From the NCBI RefSeq assembly GCF_000376785.1, contig NZ_AQXX01000090.1:1-46532 (forward strand): 46,532 nucleotides of DNA, written 5' to 3'. The translations under genes were made by a program, and so were the position numbers. The DNA comes from Hahella ganghwensis DSM 17046 (GTDB lineage: Bacteria; Pseudomonadota; Gammaproteobacteria; Pseudomonadales; Oleiphilaceae). The notes beneath the pieces were generated by a model. The model made no database searches, was not told the origin of the DNA, and was given only the letters and a program-made list of their open reading frames with translations. Numbering within the stretch: position 1 is the stretch's first letter; every line of letters starts with the position of its first letter. Positions 26,153 to 34,967 of the stretch are shown here, piece after piece.

Positions 26153-27949
26153 CTAGAGCGTGTCCGCGATTTCACTTGGCACTTTGACTGGAAATTCCAG
26201 TAGCTGTTGGGCAAATGCCTTGCCTTGCGGATCGATACGCAGACTGGCGACACCGCCACCGCCGAGACTGTTTCTCAGCAGGAAGTTCAAAGCATGGATT
26301 CCCGGCAGTTCCCAGCGTTGGACCCGGCTTTCGGTGGAATCAAGCACATGGGACATAAAATCTCTTACGGAAGACTCCGTAAGAGATTCCCGAATGTAGG
26401 GAAGGTATTCCGCTTTTCTTGCGATGATGCCGATATTGGCGTGATTTCCCTTATCGCCGGAACGCGCCCAGGCAAGTTTAATCAGTGGTACTTCAGAATC
26501 GCCTGAAGTCAGGGCTGTATCAGGTGGCGTCTGCGGGCGCACCATATCACTGTTGAAGCCGCCGGAGGTTTCGATGGAGACAGGATAAGTTTCATTGTCC
26601 ACCGAAACACTGACTTGCACATCCGATTTCGGTACCAGGCAGGAAAACAGTCGGATCTTTGGCCAGACGTCCGGCCGGCCCCCCACAATGCCGGTTAAAC
26701 CTGGCGTCATGGCAGTGGCTGCCTGGGCAATCTCTCGGGAAAATATGACCAGGGCCTCTTTCTTGGGGTGGCTACAGGAGATTTTGACGACGACTTCTCT
26801 GGTGTTTCCGGCGCGGGAATGTGGCCCGTAGGTTGCTTCGGCGCCGAGCAATTCGATATTGCTTTCAGTAAAAGGAGGCAAGTCTCTCTCGGCGAGTATT
26901 CGGGTGGTTCTGGCGACAATGGCCTCCGCGACGGCCTGTCCTTTTTTCACGGCTTCCAGGCCTCCAATCAGAAATGAGGCGGTACACTTGAATCCGGCCG
27001 GGTAGGTCGCCGAGACCTTGTATAGATCTGTTGGTGGAAGCCCCTTGGCGCCAGTGACTTTAACGGTATTGTCTGCCACCTGTTTCAAGGTGACGCCAGT
27101 GAAATCACACACCACATCCGGGAGAAAGTACGCCCGTGGATCGCCGATCTCGTAGACCATCTGCTCGCCTACAGTGGCACAACTCACCAGCCCTCCGGTA
27201 TTTTCCGGCTTGGTAACCGTAAAACTGCCATCGGCGGAGACTTCGATAATGGGGAATCCCATATCCTCAAATCCTGGCACGGAGTGCCAGTCAGTGAAAT
27301 TCCCACCGGTACACTGGGTGCCACATTCGATAATATGGCCGGCGAGGCTGCCTTGCGCCAGTTTGTCGTAATCATTCATCGCCCATCCGAATTCGTGAAT
27401 CAAAGGGGCCAGTACGACGGCGCTGTCGACGACTCTGCCGGTAATGACAATATCCGCTCCGCTTTCCAGGGCGGTTACCAGACCGGGAGCACCGAGATAG
27501 GCATTCATGCTGACGCACACAGGGGGGAGTGGGGCGCCAGTGTCCAGTTCCCGAATGTCCTGTTCTGTGTAATGTGATTTTTTCGGCAGAAGGTTGTCAC
27601 CCAGAACCACAGCGACCTTGATATCAACTCCGGCCGCTTTGGCTGCCTCGAGAAGTGCATCGCGGCAGGCCATGGGATTAACCCCACCGGCATTGCTCAG
27701 GACGCGAATACCTTTGGCCTTCAAGGTCGGTAGCAATGGCGCCATGACATGCCTGACGAAGTCCACCGCGTAACCGGCATTGGGATCTTTCATTTTCTGG
27801 CCTGCCATGATGGACATGGTAATTTCCGCCAGATAGTCAAAGACCAGGTAGTCCAGTTGACCTTTTTCCACCAGTTGGGTGCCCGCGCTGTTGGTGTCGC
27901 CCCAAAAGGCCGCCGCGCAGCCAATTCTGATGCTGGATTTTGTGTTCAT
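26153..27949 (-). CDS. atuA: AtuA (acyclic terpene utilisation family, DUF1446)
   Basis: 598 residues, the first gene of the operon. The N-terminal 450 residues are the DUF1446/AtuA domain: [67 protein letters not shown] and [12 protein letters not shown]. The C-terminal ~110 residues ([19 protein letters not shown], then the Gly-rich [19 protein letters not shown]) form the small AtuA-associated domain that is separate in some genomes. No signal peptide. AtuA is required for citronellol and geraniol growth in Pseudomonas but its reaction is unknown. Reading starts 110 bp from the operator palindrome. Confidence 0.93.
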   Translation of the reverse strand: MNTKSSIRIGCAAAFWGDTNSAGTQLVEKGQLDYLVFDYLAEITMSIMAGQKMKDPNAGYAVDFVRHVMAPLLPTLKAKGIRVLSNAGGVNPMACRDALLEAAKAAGVDIKVAVVLGDNLLPKKSHYTEQDIRELDTGAPLPPVCVSMNAYLGAPGLVTALESGADIVITGRVVDSAVVLAPLIHEFGWAMNDYDKLAQGSLAGHIIECGTQCTGGNFTDWHSVPGFEDMGFPIIEVSADGSFTVTKPENTGGLVSCATVGEQMVYEIGDPRAYFLPDVVCDFTGVTLKQVADNTVKVTGAKGLPPTDLYKVSATYPAGFKCTASFLIGGLEAVKKGQAVAEAIVARTTRILAERDLPPFTESNIELLGAEATYGPHSRAGNTREVVVKISCSHPKKEALVIFSREIAQAATAMTPGLTGIVGGRPDVWPKIRLFSCLVPKSDVQVSVSVDNETYPVSIETSGGFNSDMVRPQTPPDTALTSGDSEVPLIKLAWARSGDKGNHANIGIIARKAEYLPYIRESLTESSVRDFMSHVLDSTESRVQRWELPGIHALNFLLRNSLGGGGVASLRIDPQGKAFAQQLLEFPVKVPSEIADTL

Positions 27950-28038
27950 AATCCCGCCTTGTGCACTTTGTCTTGTTATTGTTCTGTCAGCCTGGAATCA
28001 ACCCTCTGGGCTTTTCACTATTTTCGACAGCATGACAG

Positions 28039-28068
28039 ATATTAGGTGAGGAAAACGATACCAAGCAA
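28039..28068 (-). promoter_or_regulatory. Predicted promoter of atuABCDEFGH
   Basis: Minus strand: -35 TTGCTT (28063-28068), 18-bp spacer, -10 TAATAT (28039-28044). Transcription would start near 28032, about 80 bases before the atuA ATG. The -35 is within the operator palindrome. Confidence 0.5.
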
Positions 28069-28077
28069 GCGCTTGGT
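28060..28077. promoter_or_regulatory. Putative AtuR operator
   Basis: ACCAAGCAAGCGCTTGGT: 7-bp arms ACCAAGC / GCTTGGT around AAGC, with a CAAGCGCTTG core that is itself a perfect palindrome. It is typical in form and length for a TetR-family operator. It overlaps the -35 of the predicted atuA promoter and abuts the -35 of the predicted atuR promoter, so bound AtuR could block both. Recognition by AtuR is inferred. Confidence 0.7.
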
Positions 28078-28105
28078 TTGTAAAGCGGCAATTTTAAGAT
28101 ACACT
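28078..28105 (+). promoter_or_regulatory. Predicted promoter of atuR
   Basis: Plus strand: -35 TTGTAA (28078-28083), 16-bp spacer, -10 TACACT (28100-28105), leaving a leader of about 140 bases before the atuR ATG. It abuts the operator palindrome, consistent with autoregulation. Confidence 0.45.
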
Positions 28106-28252
28106 ATCGAAAATTTTTAATCGGCGGGGCCTTACGGCTTATGCAGAGCAAGCCCCAGAGTTTTCTGACAAGGCGAATAGAATGGAACGATTTGTCTGCC
28201 GGTTTGATGATAGCGAAGCGCCGAGAGGCGATATAGAAAGGCAGTTCAACCT

Positions 28253-28852
28253 ATGAATCAACTCGCACAACTGGTCCGGGACGGGCGGATCACTGATCCT
28301 CAAAGTGCCCGGGGCAGATTATTGTCCAAGGCGGCACACCTGTTTAAGGAAAAAGGTTACGAGCGCACAACAGTGCGTGATCTGGCCGCATCAGTAGGCA
28401 TTCAAAGTGGGAGTATCTTCCACCACTTTCGCAGCAAGGAAGATATTCTGTTTGCCGTGATGGAAGAGACCATTCTTTACATCACCGCCAAGATGGAAGA
28501 GTCTCTTAGTGCGGCGGAATCGCCCCGGGAGCGGCTGTTGGCGCTGATTCGCTGCGAACTGGAGTCGATTCTGGGGGGGACAGGAGAGGCCATGACTGTC
28601 CTGGTTTATGAATGGCGTAGTCTGTCGGAGCCCAATCAGCAACGTATTCTCAAACTGCGAGATCATTACGAACAGCTATGGTTGGACAACCTGAAACTGG
28701 CAGCGGAAGACGGCCTGGTAAAAGGTGATGTTTTCATTCTACGCCGTTTTCTCACGGGGGCGCTAAGCTGGACGGTTACCTGGTATAAAACGGATGGGCC
28801 CTACAGCCTTAATCATCTTGCTGAACAAGCTCTTTCTCTTGCAATTAAATAA
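28253..28852 (+). CDS. atuR: TetR-family repressor AtuR
   Basis: 199 residues, divergent from atuA. N-terminal HTH at about 20-65 (LLSKAAHLFKEKGYERTTVR, DLAASVGIQSGSIFHHFRSK), a textbook TetR DNA-binding domain. The ligand-binding half is TetR_C-like, with ESLSAAESPRERLLALIRCE and a Trp/Tyr-rich helix near the C-terminus (LTGALSWTVTWYKTDGPYSL). It should repress the atu operon and itself and be released by an acyl-CoA or terpenoid intermediate. The ATG at 28253 has a GGCAG-like site. The start leaves a 10-20 residue arm before the HTH, common in this subgroup. Confidence 0.9.
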   Translation: MNQLAQLVRDGRITDPQSARGRLLSKAAHLFKEKGYERTTVRDLAASVGIQSGSIFHHFRSKEDILFAVMEETILYITAKMEESLSAAESPRERLLALIRCELESILGGTGEAMTVLVYEWRSLSEPNQQRILKLRDHYEQLWLDNLKLAAEDGLVKGDVFILRRFLTGALSWTVTWYKTDGPYSLNHLAEQALSLAIK

Positions 28853-28927
28853 GAAATTGGTCCTCGTGAGTGAAAAAATAATCTATTTTGTTTGTAGCAT
28901 ATAGATAGCCAGAATCGGTCAATAAAT

Positions 28928-29752
28928 ATGTTTAGACGGTGTAGCTGGGTGACCTGCCTCTGGATTGGGGTCGTTTCCTCCATGTCCATTCCCGCGTTTG
29001 CCGAACGTTCAGTTGTGGTTGTTGGAGAAGAGTTTCCGCCCTTTGAGTTTGTACAGAATAATCAGATTGTAGGGATTGATATTGATATCATTACCCGAAT
29101 CTTCTCTGAGATGGATATTCCTGTCACTTTTCAGATAGTGCCTTGGAAACGCGCTTGGTATATGGTCGAAAATGGTGATGCGGAAGCGGTCTTGTCTACT
29201 AGTCGGTCAAAAACACGTGATCCCTGGCTTTTTTTCCCGAAAGAAGACTTGTGGGTAAGTGAGTACGTTTTCTTTGTGGCAAGAGACAGGAGGTCGGGTG
29301 CCTTTAGGGGATACGATACAATTCTATCTGAAGGACTGAAAGTAGGGATTATTGCAGGCAATTCTTACCATAGTAGCTTTTGGAAGGCCTTTCCCTATAA
29401 AGATGGCAGAACCATTTTTCAAGGGGATCGAAGTGAAGCAGAGCTTCACCCATTGCTCAATTCTGCGCCTGATTCCAGAACCAACCTGTGGTTGTTGTCA
29501 CAAGGCAATCGTATTGATGTTTTTCCAGCTGATAAGGTTGTTGGCAGCTTTACCATCAAGTTGATGGGATTGCAGCATAAGCTGACCCACTATCCAACAG
29601 TGATTTATTCCAAGGGCTATACCTTAGCTTTCGCAAAGAATTCTACCTACCCTTCCTTGATGAATGTTGCACACGAGTTTGATCAAAGGCTTAAAGAGCT
29701 CAAAGACTCTGGAGAATATCAAACGATTATCGATATGTGGGTAGGTCATTGA
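28928..29752 (+). CDS. Periplasmic solute-binding protein (SBP_bac_3 family), no transporter nearby
   Basis: 274 residues with a signal peptide (MFRRCSWVTCLWIGVVSSMS, cut after AFA). The fold is the amino-acid-type binding protein: GEEFPPFEFVQNNQIVGIDI, IVPWKRAWYMVENGDAEAVL, a hinge, and a C-terminal KELKDSGEYQTIIDMWVG. No permease or ATPase is adjacent, so it is more likely a sensor partner than a transport component; the next gene is a histidine kinase with a periplasmic sensor domain. The ligand is unknown; the weak Arg/Asp carboxylate-binding signature argues against a classical amino acid. Base composition is AT-richer than the atu genes. The stop lies inside a strong hairpin. Confidence 0.85.
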   Translation: MFRRCSWVTCLWIGVVSSMSIPAFAERSVVVVGEEFPPFEFVQNNQIVGIDIDIITRIFSEMDIPVTFQIVPWKRAWYMVENGDAEAVLSTSRSKTRDPWLFFPKEDLWVSEYVFFVARDRRSGAFRGYDTILSEGLKVGIIAGNSYHSSFWKAFPYKDGRTIFQGDRSEAELHPLLNSAPDSRTNLWLLSQGNRIDVFPADKVVGSFTIKLMGLQHKLTHYPTVIYSKGYTLAFAKNSTYPSLMNVAHEFDQRLKELKDSGEYQTIIDMWVGH

Positions 29753-29800
29753 TTAACAGTCATCTTCTCCTATACAGGGGAAGATGACTGTTAATCAATG
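29747..29800. terminator. 21-bp perfect hairpin over the stop of the binding-protein gene
   Basis: 29747-29767 and 29780-29800 are exact reverse complements (arms start CATTGATTAACAG and GAAGATGACTG), 12-nt loop that can pair three more bases. The TGA stop (29750-29752) is in the left arm. No U-tract follows, so it may act as a 3'-end stabiliser, a Rho-independent terminator of unusual form, or a site for a DNA-binding protein. Confidence 0.6.
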
Positions 29801-29849
29801 AGGCTCGTATCTTTCTACTGAGGAGACAAGATACAGGTTCCTATTTGAT

Positions 29850-29862
29850 TATAATCTATACT
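29850..29862 (+). promoter_or_regulatory. Predicted -10 region of the hybrid kinase gene
   Basis: A perfect TATAAT at 29850-29855 and a second TATACT at 29857-29862. Transcription from the first would begin near 29862, which favours translation from TTG 29903 rather than TTG 29873. No clear -35 is seen. Confidence 0.4.
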
Positions 29863-29902
29863 GTTTTAATGGTTGGCCCGAACAGTTAAAAAGGGGACCC
29901 CG

Positions 29903-32900
29903 TTGAAACAGCCGCCTAATGGAACTAGCTGGCTAGTTTACGTTTTCTCTGTCGTTGTGTGTTTATCGGTCGGACCGGTGACTTTGGCTGATGCCAGAGG
30001 GCCTGTAGTGGCGCAAACAACCCAGTATATAGAGCTGATAGATGTTCTTATTTTGGAAGATGTGGGAGGTAAGCTTGCAATCGAGGACATTCTCCATGGA
30101 GAGCATGTTGCTGAGTTTGAGTCTGCTGCCCTGGATGGTTTAAATCGTGGATTCTCCCCTTCTGTTTTCTGGCTTAACTTTTCCCTGCATACGGAATCAA
30201 CTGTCAGGCCGGATTCGACTTGGTGGCTGGAGGCAGCCTATCCGCTCCTGGATCAGGTGGATGTGTACTGGCGCCAGCAGGAAGGGACTCTCGGACATAG
30301 GGCGCTCGGAGACCATCGTCCGTTTTCCAATAATGGTATTAACCTGCCGCGAATCGCAATGCCGCTCACTCTGTCTCCGTCCCAGATCACGGAAGTATGG
30401 ATACGTATAGATACAGACAGTTCGGAAAACCTTCAGTTCTTCCTTTTTTCAGATAGCTACTACAAACATCATCTGGTATCCGATGTGGTTTTCCTGGCGG
30501 CATTTTATGCTGCCATGCTGATTATGGTGCTATATAACCTGCTGATCTATTTATCCATTCGTGATCCGGCTTATCTTTATTATGTGGTCGCCATCAGTCT
30601 CTACTTGCTGGCCCAGGCCAGTCTTGACGGCATTCCCTGGTCACTGGAGTTATTCAGCAATCTCCAGTTCAACAGTTTATTGCTGCCACTGAGTATTTCC
30701 ATTACCTGGGTGTTCCTGTTCCTGTTCCAGTTCCTGTTTTGCCGGCAGTTTCTACAGACCCGGGAAAGGATGCCTTTGGCAGATCTCTGCATTCGATTTC
30801 TGATCATTACCGCGATCTGGTTTGCGATCATGACGCCGATCGCTGATTACGCGACTGCCATTGAGATGAATCTTTATCTGACCGCCGTTTGTGCCGTGTT
30901 TCTCTGTGTGGTCGGTATTCTTGTCTGGCGACTGGGACATCGTCCCGCCCGCTATTTTGTGTTCGCCTGGAGTACTTATGTTGTGGGCGTACTGGTGACC
31001 ATGGCCTATACCTACGGCGCCTTTGATCTGGGAATCTGGGCCGCACATGGTGCGCAACTGGGAAGTGTCGGAAATGTGCTGCTTCTTTCGCTGGCCATGG
31101 CAGATCGCATTAATACCCAGAAAAGAGAAATGGAATTCGCCAAGCGTCAGGCCTTGGCGGCCAGGCAGGAGGCGCTCGAGGCCAATCAGCGGTCGCAGGG
31201 GAGTTTGCATAAATTCCGTCGCCTGTGGGCTAACGCCAGTGAAGGCATATTTCAGTGCTCGCTGGATGGTCGTTTCCTGTCTGGCAATCCCTCATTGGTC
31301 GCCATTCTGGGTTATGAAAGCCAGGAAGACCTGATTGAGTCAGTCGGCAATGTCGGCGAGCAGTGTTATCTCCAACCAGAAGACCGCAAGCAGTTTGAGG
31401 TTACCTTGCTGAAACATCGTCGGGTAGTCAATTTTGAATGCCAGCTGGTACGTAAGGACGGGTCGGTTTTCTGGGGGATCAGTTCAGCTCACCTGGTGCT
31501 GGATAATGATGGCTCCGAGCCATATTTCGAGGGTACGCTTACTGATATCACAGAGCGGAAAGAGAAAGAAAAAGCTCAGCGGGAGAGAGAGGCTGCGGAG
31601 GCTTCGGCGACCGCGAAAAGTGAGTTTCTCGCCAATATGAGTCATGAGATAAGGACTCCCATGAACGCCATTATAGGGTTCTCAGGTCTGGCTCTGAAAA
31701 CAGGCCTTGATGATAAACAGCGTAACTATCTGACCAAAATCGAGTCATCTTCACGATCATTGCTGGGAATTATTAACGATATTCTCGATTTTTCCAAAAT
31801 CGAAGCAGGCAAACTGGATCTTGAGAATGTTCGTTTTAATCTGAATGACGTGATCAATGATCTGGTCGACCTGCTATCGCACAAGATGGCCGACAAGGGG
31901 CTGGAACTGTCTGTTCTGTTAAACAAGGATACGCCAACCCACTTGCGTGGTGACCCTCTAAGACTAGGGCAGATCCTGGTCAACCTGACAAACAATGCCA
32001 TCAAGTTCACCTCGGATGGTGAGATCGTCGTTAAAATCAAAGAAATCCAGCAAATGGATGATCGTGTATGCCTGCAGTTTCAGGTTTCTGATACAGGGAT
32101 TGGAATCAGCAAAGAACAGATCGCCAGATTGTTCTCGCCCTTTACCCAGGCTGACGGCTCGACAACACGCAAATTTGGTGGGACCGGGCTTGGGTTGAGC
32201 ATCAGTAAACAACTGGTGGAAATGATGAATGGCGAGATCTGGGTGGAAAGTGAAGAGGAGCACGGCAGTATCTTTACTTTTACAGCCTGGTTTGATTTGT
32301 ACTCCTCGGATACTGCCGGGATTTATGAAGTACGGGATCTTCAGGGTATACGGATTTTGCTGTTGGATGACAAGGATATCGGTCGGGAAGTGACGGTGGA
32401 GATTTTATCTTCTTTCGGCTGCCAGACCAGTGTTCTGTTACCAGACTATAACTTGCGCAGTACGTTGGATTCTCTGGTCAAGGGGCCGGATTTCGATGTG
32501 GTTATCGTTGATCGTCAACTGGCAGCGATGCGTAGCATCGATGCAGCCCTGATGGTAAAAGCTTTACCTTATCTGGAGGACGTGCCGGTCATTATCATGG
32601 CCCTCAGCAATGAAGAGCACCTGATCGAAGAAGCGGAAGCCCATGGGTTCACCACACTTATCAAGCCGGTGACACCAAGCATTATGCTGCATACGCTACA
32701 GAAGTTGTTTGGACATGTAACCAGTGGAGGGTGTGCAACTGCTGACGAGGCGGATACCCCAGACACTGACAAACTGGCCCGGATACAGGTTTTACTGGTG
32801 GAAGATACTCCGTTCAATCAGGAGATTGCTCTGGAATACCTGAATCAGGTGGGGGCCATTGTCAGCATTGCTGACAATGGTGAAGAAGCGTTGAAAGCAC

Positions 32901-33679
32901 TGCAGGATGAATCCCAACGATTTGATGCCGTGCTGATGGATGTCCAGATGCCGGTGATGGACGGATTCGAGGCCACACGTCGCATTCGATCACAGCTAGG
33001 GATGGAAGACCTGCCAATTATTGCCATGACAGCGAATGCCATGAAAGGGGATCGGCAAAAGTGCCTGAACGCTGGAATGAATGATTATATCAGCAAACCC
33101 ATTGCGCAGGCTGCCCTATATGCCACTCTGGTTGAATGGACAGCACCAACTGATTCCTCTCTGGATGCGTTGGGTCTGGGTAGTTGTTCCACCAACCTGA
33201 GTAGCGGTCTCACAGCGGAAAGTTTTGAGGCGAATCCAGATGCAATGCTGAATTCGGAAATCTCCGCAAGTGCGGATGAGGAAAGCGAGGTTCTGAGTAC
33301 GCAAAAGGAGGTTGCGAAATCGTTAGAACAGTTGCCGCCAGTGAACTTTGAGGTTGCGCGTCAGCATTTCCCTGATCAGCGAATGTTAGCGCAGATTCAG
33401 CATCGCTTTTGTGTGGATTTCTCTCCGGTAATAGACGAAATACTAGCGGCCTATGATCAAGGTGATCTGGAGTTGGCTCACCGTAAGAGTCATAGCCTGA
33501 AAGGCGCCGCGGCCTCGTTGGGAGCTATTGTCCTGGCGGAGAAAGCTGAAGAACTGGAGATGGCTTTCGAAAGCGGCAAGGCGATTCCCACGCAGTTGGA
33601 AAGAATGTTCTATCAGGCGGATCTTGCCCTGCAGGATGTAATAAAAGTCCTTGCCAGTGAGCAGACGGCCAAGGCATGA
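29903..33679 (+). CDS. Hybrid sensor histidine kinase: 7TMR-DISM / PAS / HisKA-HATPase / REC / REC / HPt
   Basis: 1258 residues from TTG 29903 (AAGGGG upstream); TTG 29873 gives 10 more. Order: signal region, DISMED2 (about 40-180), seven-helix DISM (about 190-395), PAS (about 425-545), a coiled coil, HisKA with phospho-His in MSHEIRTPMN (about 581), HATPase with NNAIKFT, DTGIGIS and GGTGLGLSI. REC1 has LLLDDKD and Asp in VIVDRQL (about 870) but lacks the usual VDxxMPxMDG. REC2 is canonical (VLMDVQMPVMDG, Asp about 1013). The C-terminal HPt has HSLKGAAASLGA (His about 1197). An intact His-Asp-His phosphorelay. Downstream RR and HPt-REC-REC-GGDEF-EAL genes are likely targets. Confidence 0.94.
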   Translation: MKQPPNGTSWLVYVFSVVVCLSVGPVTLADARGPVVAQTTQYIELIDVLILEDVGGKLAIEDILHGEHVAEFESAALDGLNRGFSPSVFWLNFSLHTESTVRPDSTWWLEAAYPLLDQVDVYWRQQEGTLGHRALGDHRPFSNNGINLPRIAMPLTLSPSQITEVWIRIDTDSSENLQFFLFSDSYYKHHLVSDVVFLAAFYAAMLIMVLYNLLIYLSIRDPAYLYYVVAISLYLLAQASLDGIPWSLELFSNLQFNSLLLPLSISITWVFLFLFQFLFCRQFLQTRERMPLADLCIRFLIITAIWFAIMTPIADYATAIEMNLYLTAVCAVFLCVVGILVWRLGHRPARYFVFAWSTYVVGVLVTMAYTYGAFDLGIWAAHGAQLGSVGNVLLLSLAMADRINTQKREMEFAKRQALAARQEALEANQRSQGSLHKFRRLWANASEGIFQCSLDGRFLSGNPSLVAILGYESQEDLIESVGNVGEQCYLQPEDRKQFEVTLLKHRRVVNFECQLVRKDGSVFWGISSAHLVLDNDGSEPYFEGTLTDITERKEKEKAQREREAAEASATAKSEFLANMSHEIRTPMNAIIGFSGLALKTGLDDKQRNYLTKIESSSRSLLGIINDILDFSKIEAGKLDLENVRFNLNDVINDLVDLLSHKMADKGLELSVLLNKDTPTHLRGDPLRLGQILVNLTNNAIKFTSDGEIVVKIKEIQQMDDRVCLQFQVSDTGIGISKEQIARLFSPFTQADGSTTRKFGGTGLGLSISKQLVEMMNGEIWVESEEEHGSIFTFTAWFDLYSSDTAGIYEVRDLQGIRILLLDDKDIGREVTVEILSSFGCQTSVLLPDYNLRSTLDSLVKGPDFDVVIVDRQLAAMRSIDAALMVKALPYLEDVPVIIMALSNEEHLIEEAEAHGFTTLIKPVTPSIMLHTLQKLFGHVTSGGCATADEADTPDTDKLARIQVLLVEDTPFNQEIALEYLNQVGAIVSIADNGEEALKALQDESQRFDAVLMDVQMPVMDGFEATRRIRSQLGMEDLPIIAMTANAMKGDRQKCLNAGMNDYISKPIAQAALYATLVEWTAPTDSSLDALGLGSCSTNLSSGLTAESFEANPDAMLNSEISASADEESEVLSTQKEVAKSLEQLPPVNFEVARQHFPDQRMLAQIQHRFCVDFSPVIDEILAAYDQGDLELAHRKSHSLKGAAASLGAIVLAEKAEELEMAFESGKAIPTQLERMFYQADLALQDVIKVLASEQTAKA

Positions 33680-33761
33680 ACTGGAGCAGACATTCAATGG
33701 GATCGTGCATAGCGAGACAGAATGAATCGGGACAGAAATGTAAGAACGGGAGGATAGAGGC

Positions 33762-34289
33762 ATGAATGCAATAAACCCCAGCCATCAGGTCGTCAGTGCA
33801 GATAATCCGGTTCACGACAGGCAGGGTCAGGATGACGATAAGCCAATGCGAAGCCGTGATCATGTCAATGAAGAACAAGATATCAACGTATTGTTGGGGA
33901 GTTATGCGGACATTCTTTTCGTGCTCATGCCGTTTACTGTGATTGGCCTGTTTAAAGCCTGGCAACAGGGCATACAGGGATTTCTTCTGGGTTACGATCT
34001 GTCTGTCGCTGCAGCAGTGCTGGCGGGGCTGGCGCTGGTGAAGTTTATTCTTGGTCTTATTTCCGATGCAAGAATGTCCAAGTATCGTGAGCGGTTGGTG
34101 TTCCTCGTTGCCGGGACTGTTTTTATGGTTTTGGTCCCCAGCTTGATGTTGAGTATTTTGGTGATGTTGAGTGAAGAGACTCCTCGCTTTGTCATGTTCG
34201 TGCAGCCAGTCTTGTTGATCGCTGGCATCAGGGCCTACTCCGGGGCGGTGACTTCCACTAACCATTTGTTGCGATATCCGTTACCCTGA
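33762..34289 (+). CDS. Small four-helix membrane protein, unknown family
   Basis: 175 residues from ATG 33762, preceded by GGGAGGATAGAGG. The first ~45 residues are polar and acidic (EEQDINVLLGSY at the end), then four hydrophobic segments at about 50-68, 80-100, 115-140 and 140-165. No catalytic motif or known domain is visible. A 246-codon minus-strand frame (33525-34265) overlaps it but also runs into the kinase gene and is a shadow. It sits between the kinase and a response regulator, so a role as an accessory of that system is inferred from position only. Confidence 0.65.
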   Translation: MNAINPSHQVVSADNPVHDRQGQDDDKPMRSRDHVNEEQDINVLLGSYADILFVLMPFTVIGLFKAWQQGIQGFLLGYDLSVAAAVLAGLALVKFILGLISDARMSKYRERLVFLVAGTVFMVLVPSLMLSILVMLSEETPRFVMFVQPVLLIAGIRAYSGAVTSTNHLLRYPLP

Positions 34290-34435
34290 TAGACTTCATA
34301 CCCTTCTAAGACAAGAAGAATATGCGCAAGGACGCTGGTAGTTATTGTTCATTTGATTGTTATCTATCATGAATTTCACCTATTGGTGATACGGGTCTAC
34401 ACTAATGTAGGAACTGCAAAGGGATTCTAGGGATA
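34290..34435 (+). promoter_or_regulatory. Region upstream of the response regulator with a small inverted repeat
   Basis: CTACA - CTAA - TGTAG at 34397-34410, 26 bp before the regulator ATG. This could be an operator or a short leader hairpin. No strong promoter pair is visible. Confidence 0.3.
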
Positions 34436-34828
34436 ATGGCACCACCTATTCAGAAAATCGTTTATGTGGAAGATGAACCTGATATTCAGGCTATTGCTCA
34501 GATGGCGCTGGAATCTATCGGTGGGTTCAAAGTGATTTTATGCAGCTCAGGAAAAGAAGCGCTGGATATTATTCCGGCCGAAAAGCCTGATTTGATATTG
34601 ATGGATGTCATGATGCCTGAGATGGACGGGCCCTCTACATTGGCTGCACTACGCCAGAATCCGATTTGTCAGGACATACCTGTAGCTTTTATGACGGCTA
34701 AAGTGCAGAAGTCTGAGATCGATGAATTCGTTCAGCTCGGCGCTATTGGAGTGATCCCTAAACCATTTGATCCCATGACGTTATCTGATGAGGTTCGCGG
34801 ACTCTGGGCCAAGGCTCATGGTAATTAG
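34436..34828 (+). CDS. Single-domain response regulator (CheY-like)
   Basis: 130 residues, receiver domain only. Acidic pocket YVEDEPD near 10-16, phospho-Asp in LILMDVMMPEMDG (about 60), Thr/Ala switch region in FMTAKV and conserved Lys in IPKPFDP (about 109). No output domain, so it acts by protein-protein contact or as a phosphate carrier. It lies 140 bp before a GGDEF/EAL gene with an HPt domain and after a hybrid kinase, so a shuttle between the two is plausible but inferred. Confidence 0.9.
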   Translation: MAPPIQKIVYVEDEPDIQAIAQMALESIGGFKVILCSSGKEALDIIPAEKPDLILMDVMMPEMDGPSTLAALRQNPICQDIPVAFMTAKVQKSEIDEFVQLGAIGVIPKPFDPMTLSDEVRGLWAKAHGN

Positions 34829-34967
34829 CCCGTTGAGTTCCAACCGGGAAGGAGAGTCTCGGTATAGTATCATACATGGAGATAGGTATCCGGAGGGGGT
34901 TGCCATCGACATGATCATGGTAGTTTGTGGATGAGGCTTTTTGCTGCCAATGCAGGAGGGCACTGGA

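Noticed and set aside
33525-34265. 246-codon minus-strand frame
   Set aside because: It overlaps the end of the hybrid kinase and the small membrane protein, has a His/Gln/Pro-rich shadow-like composition and lacks a family or ribosome site.
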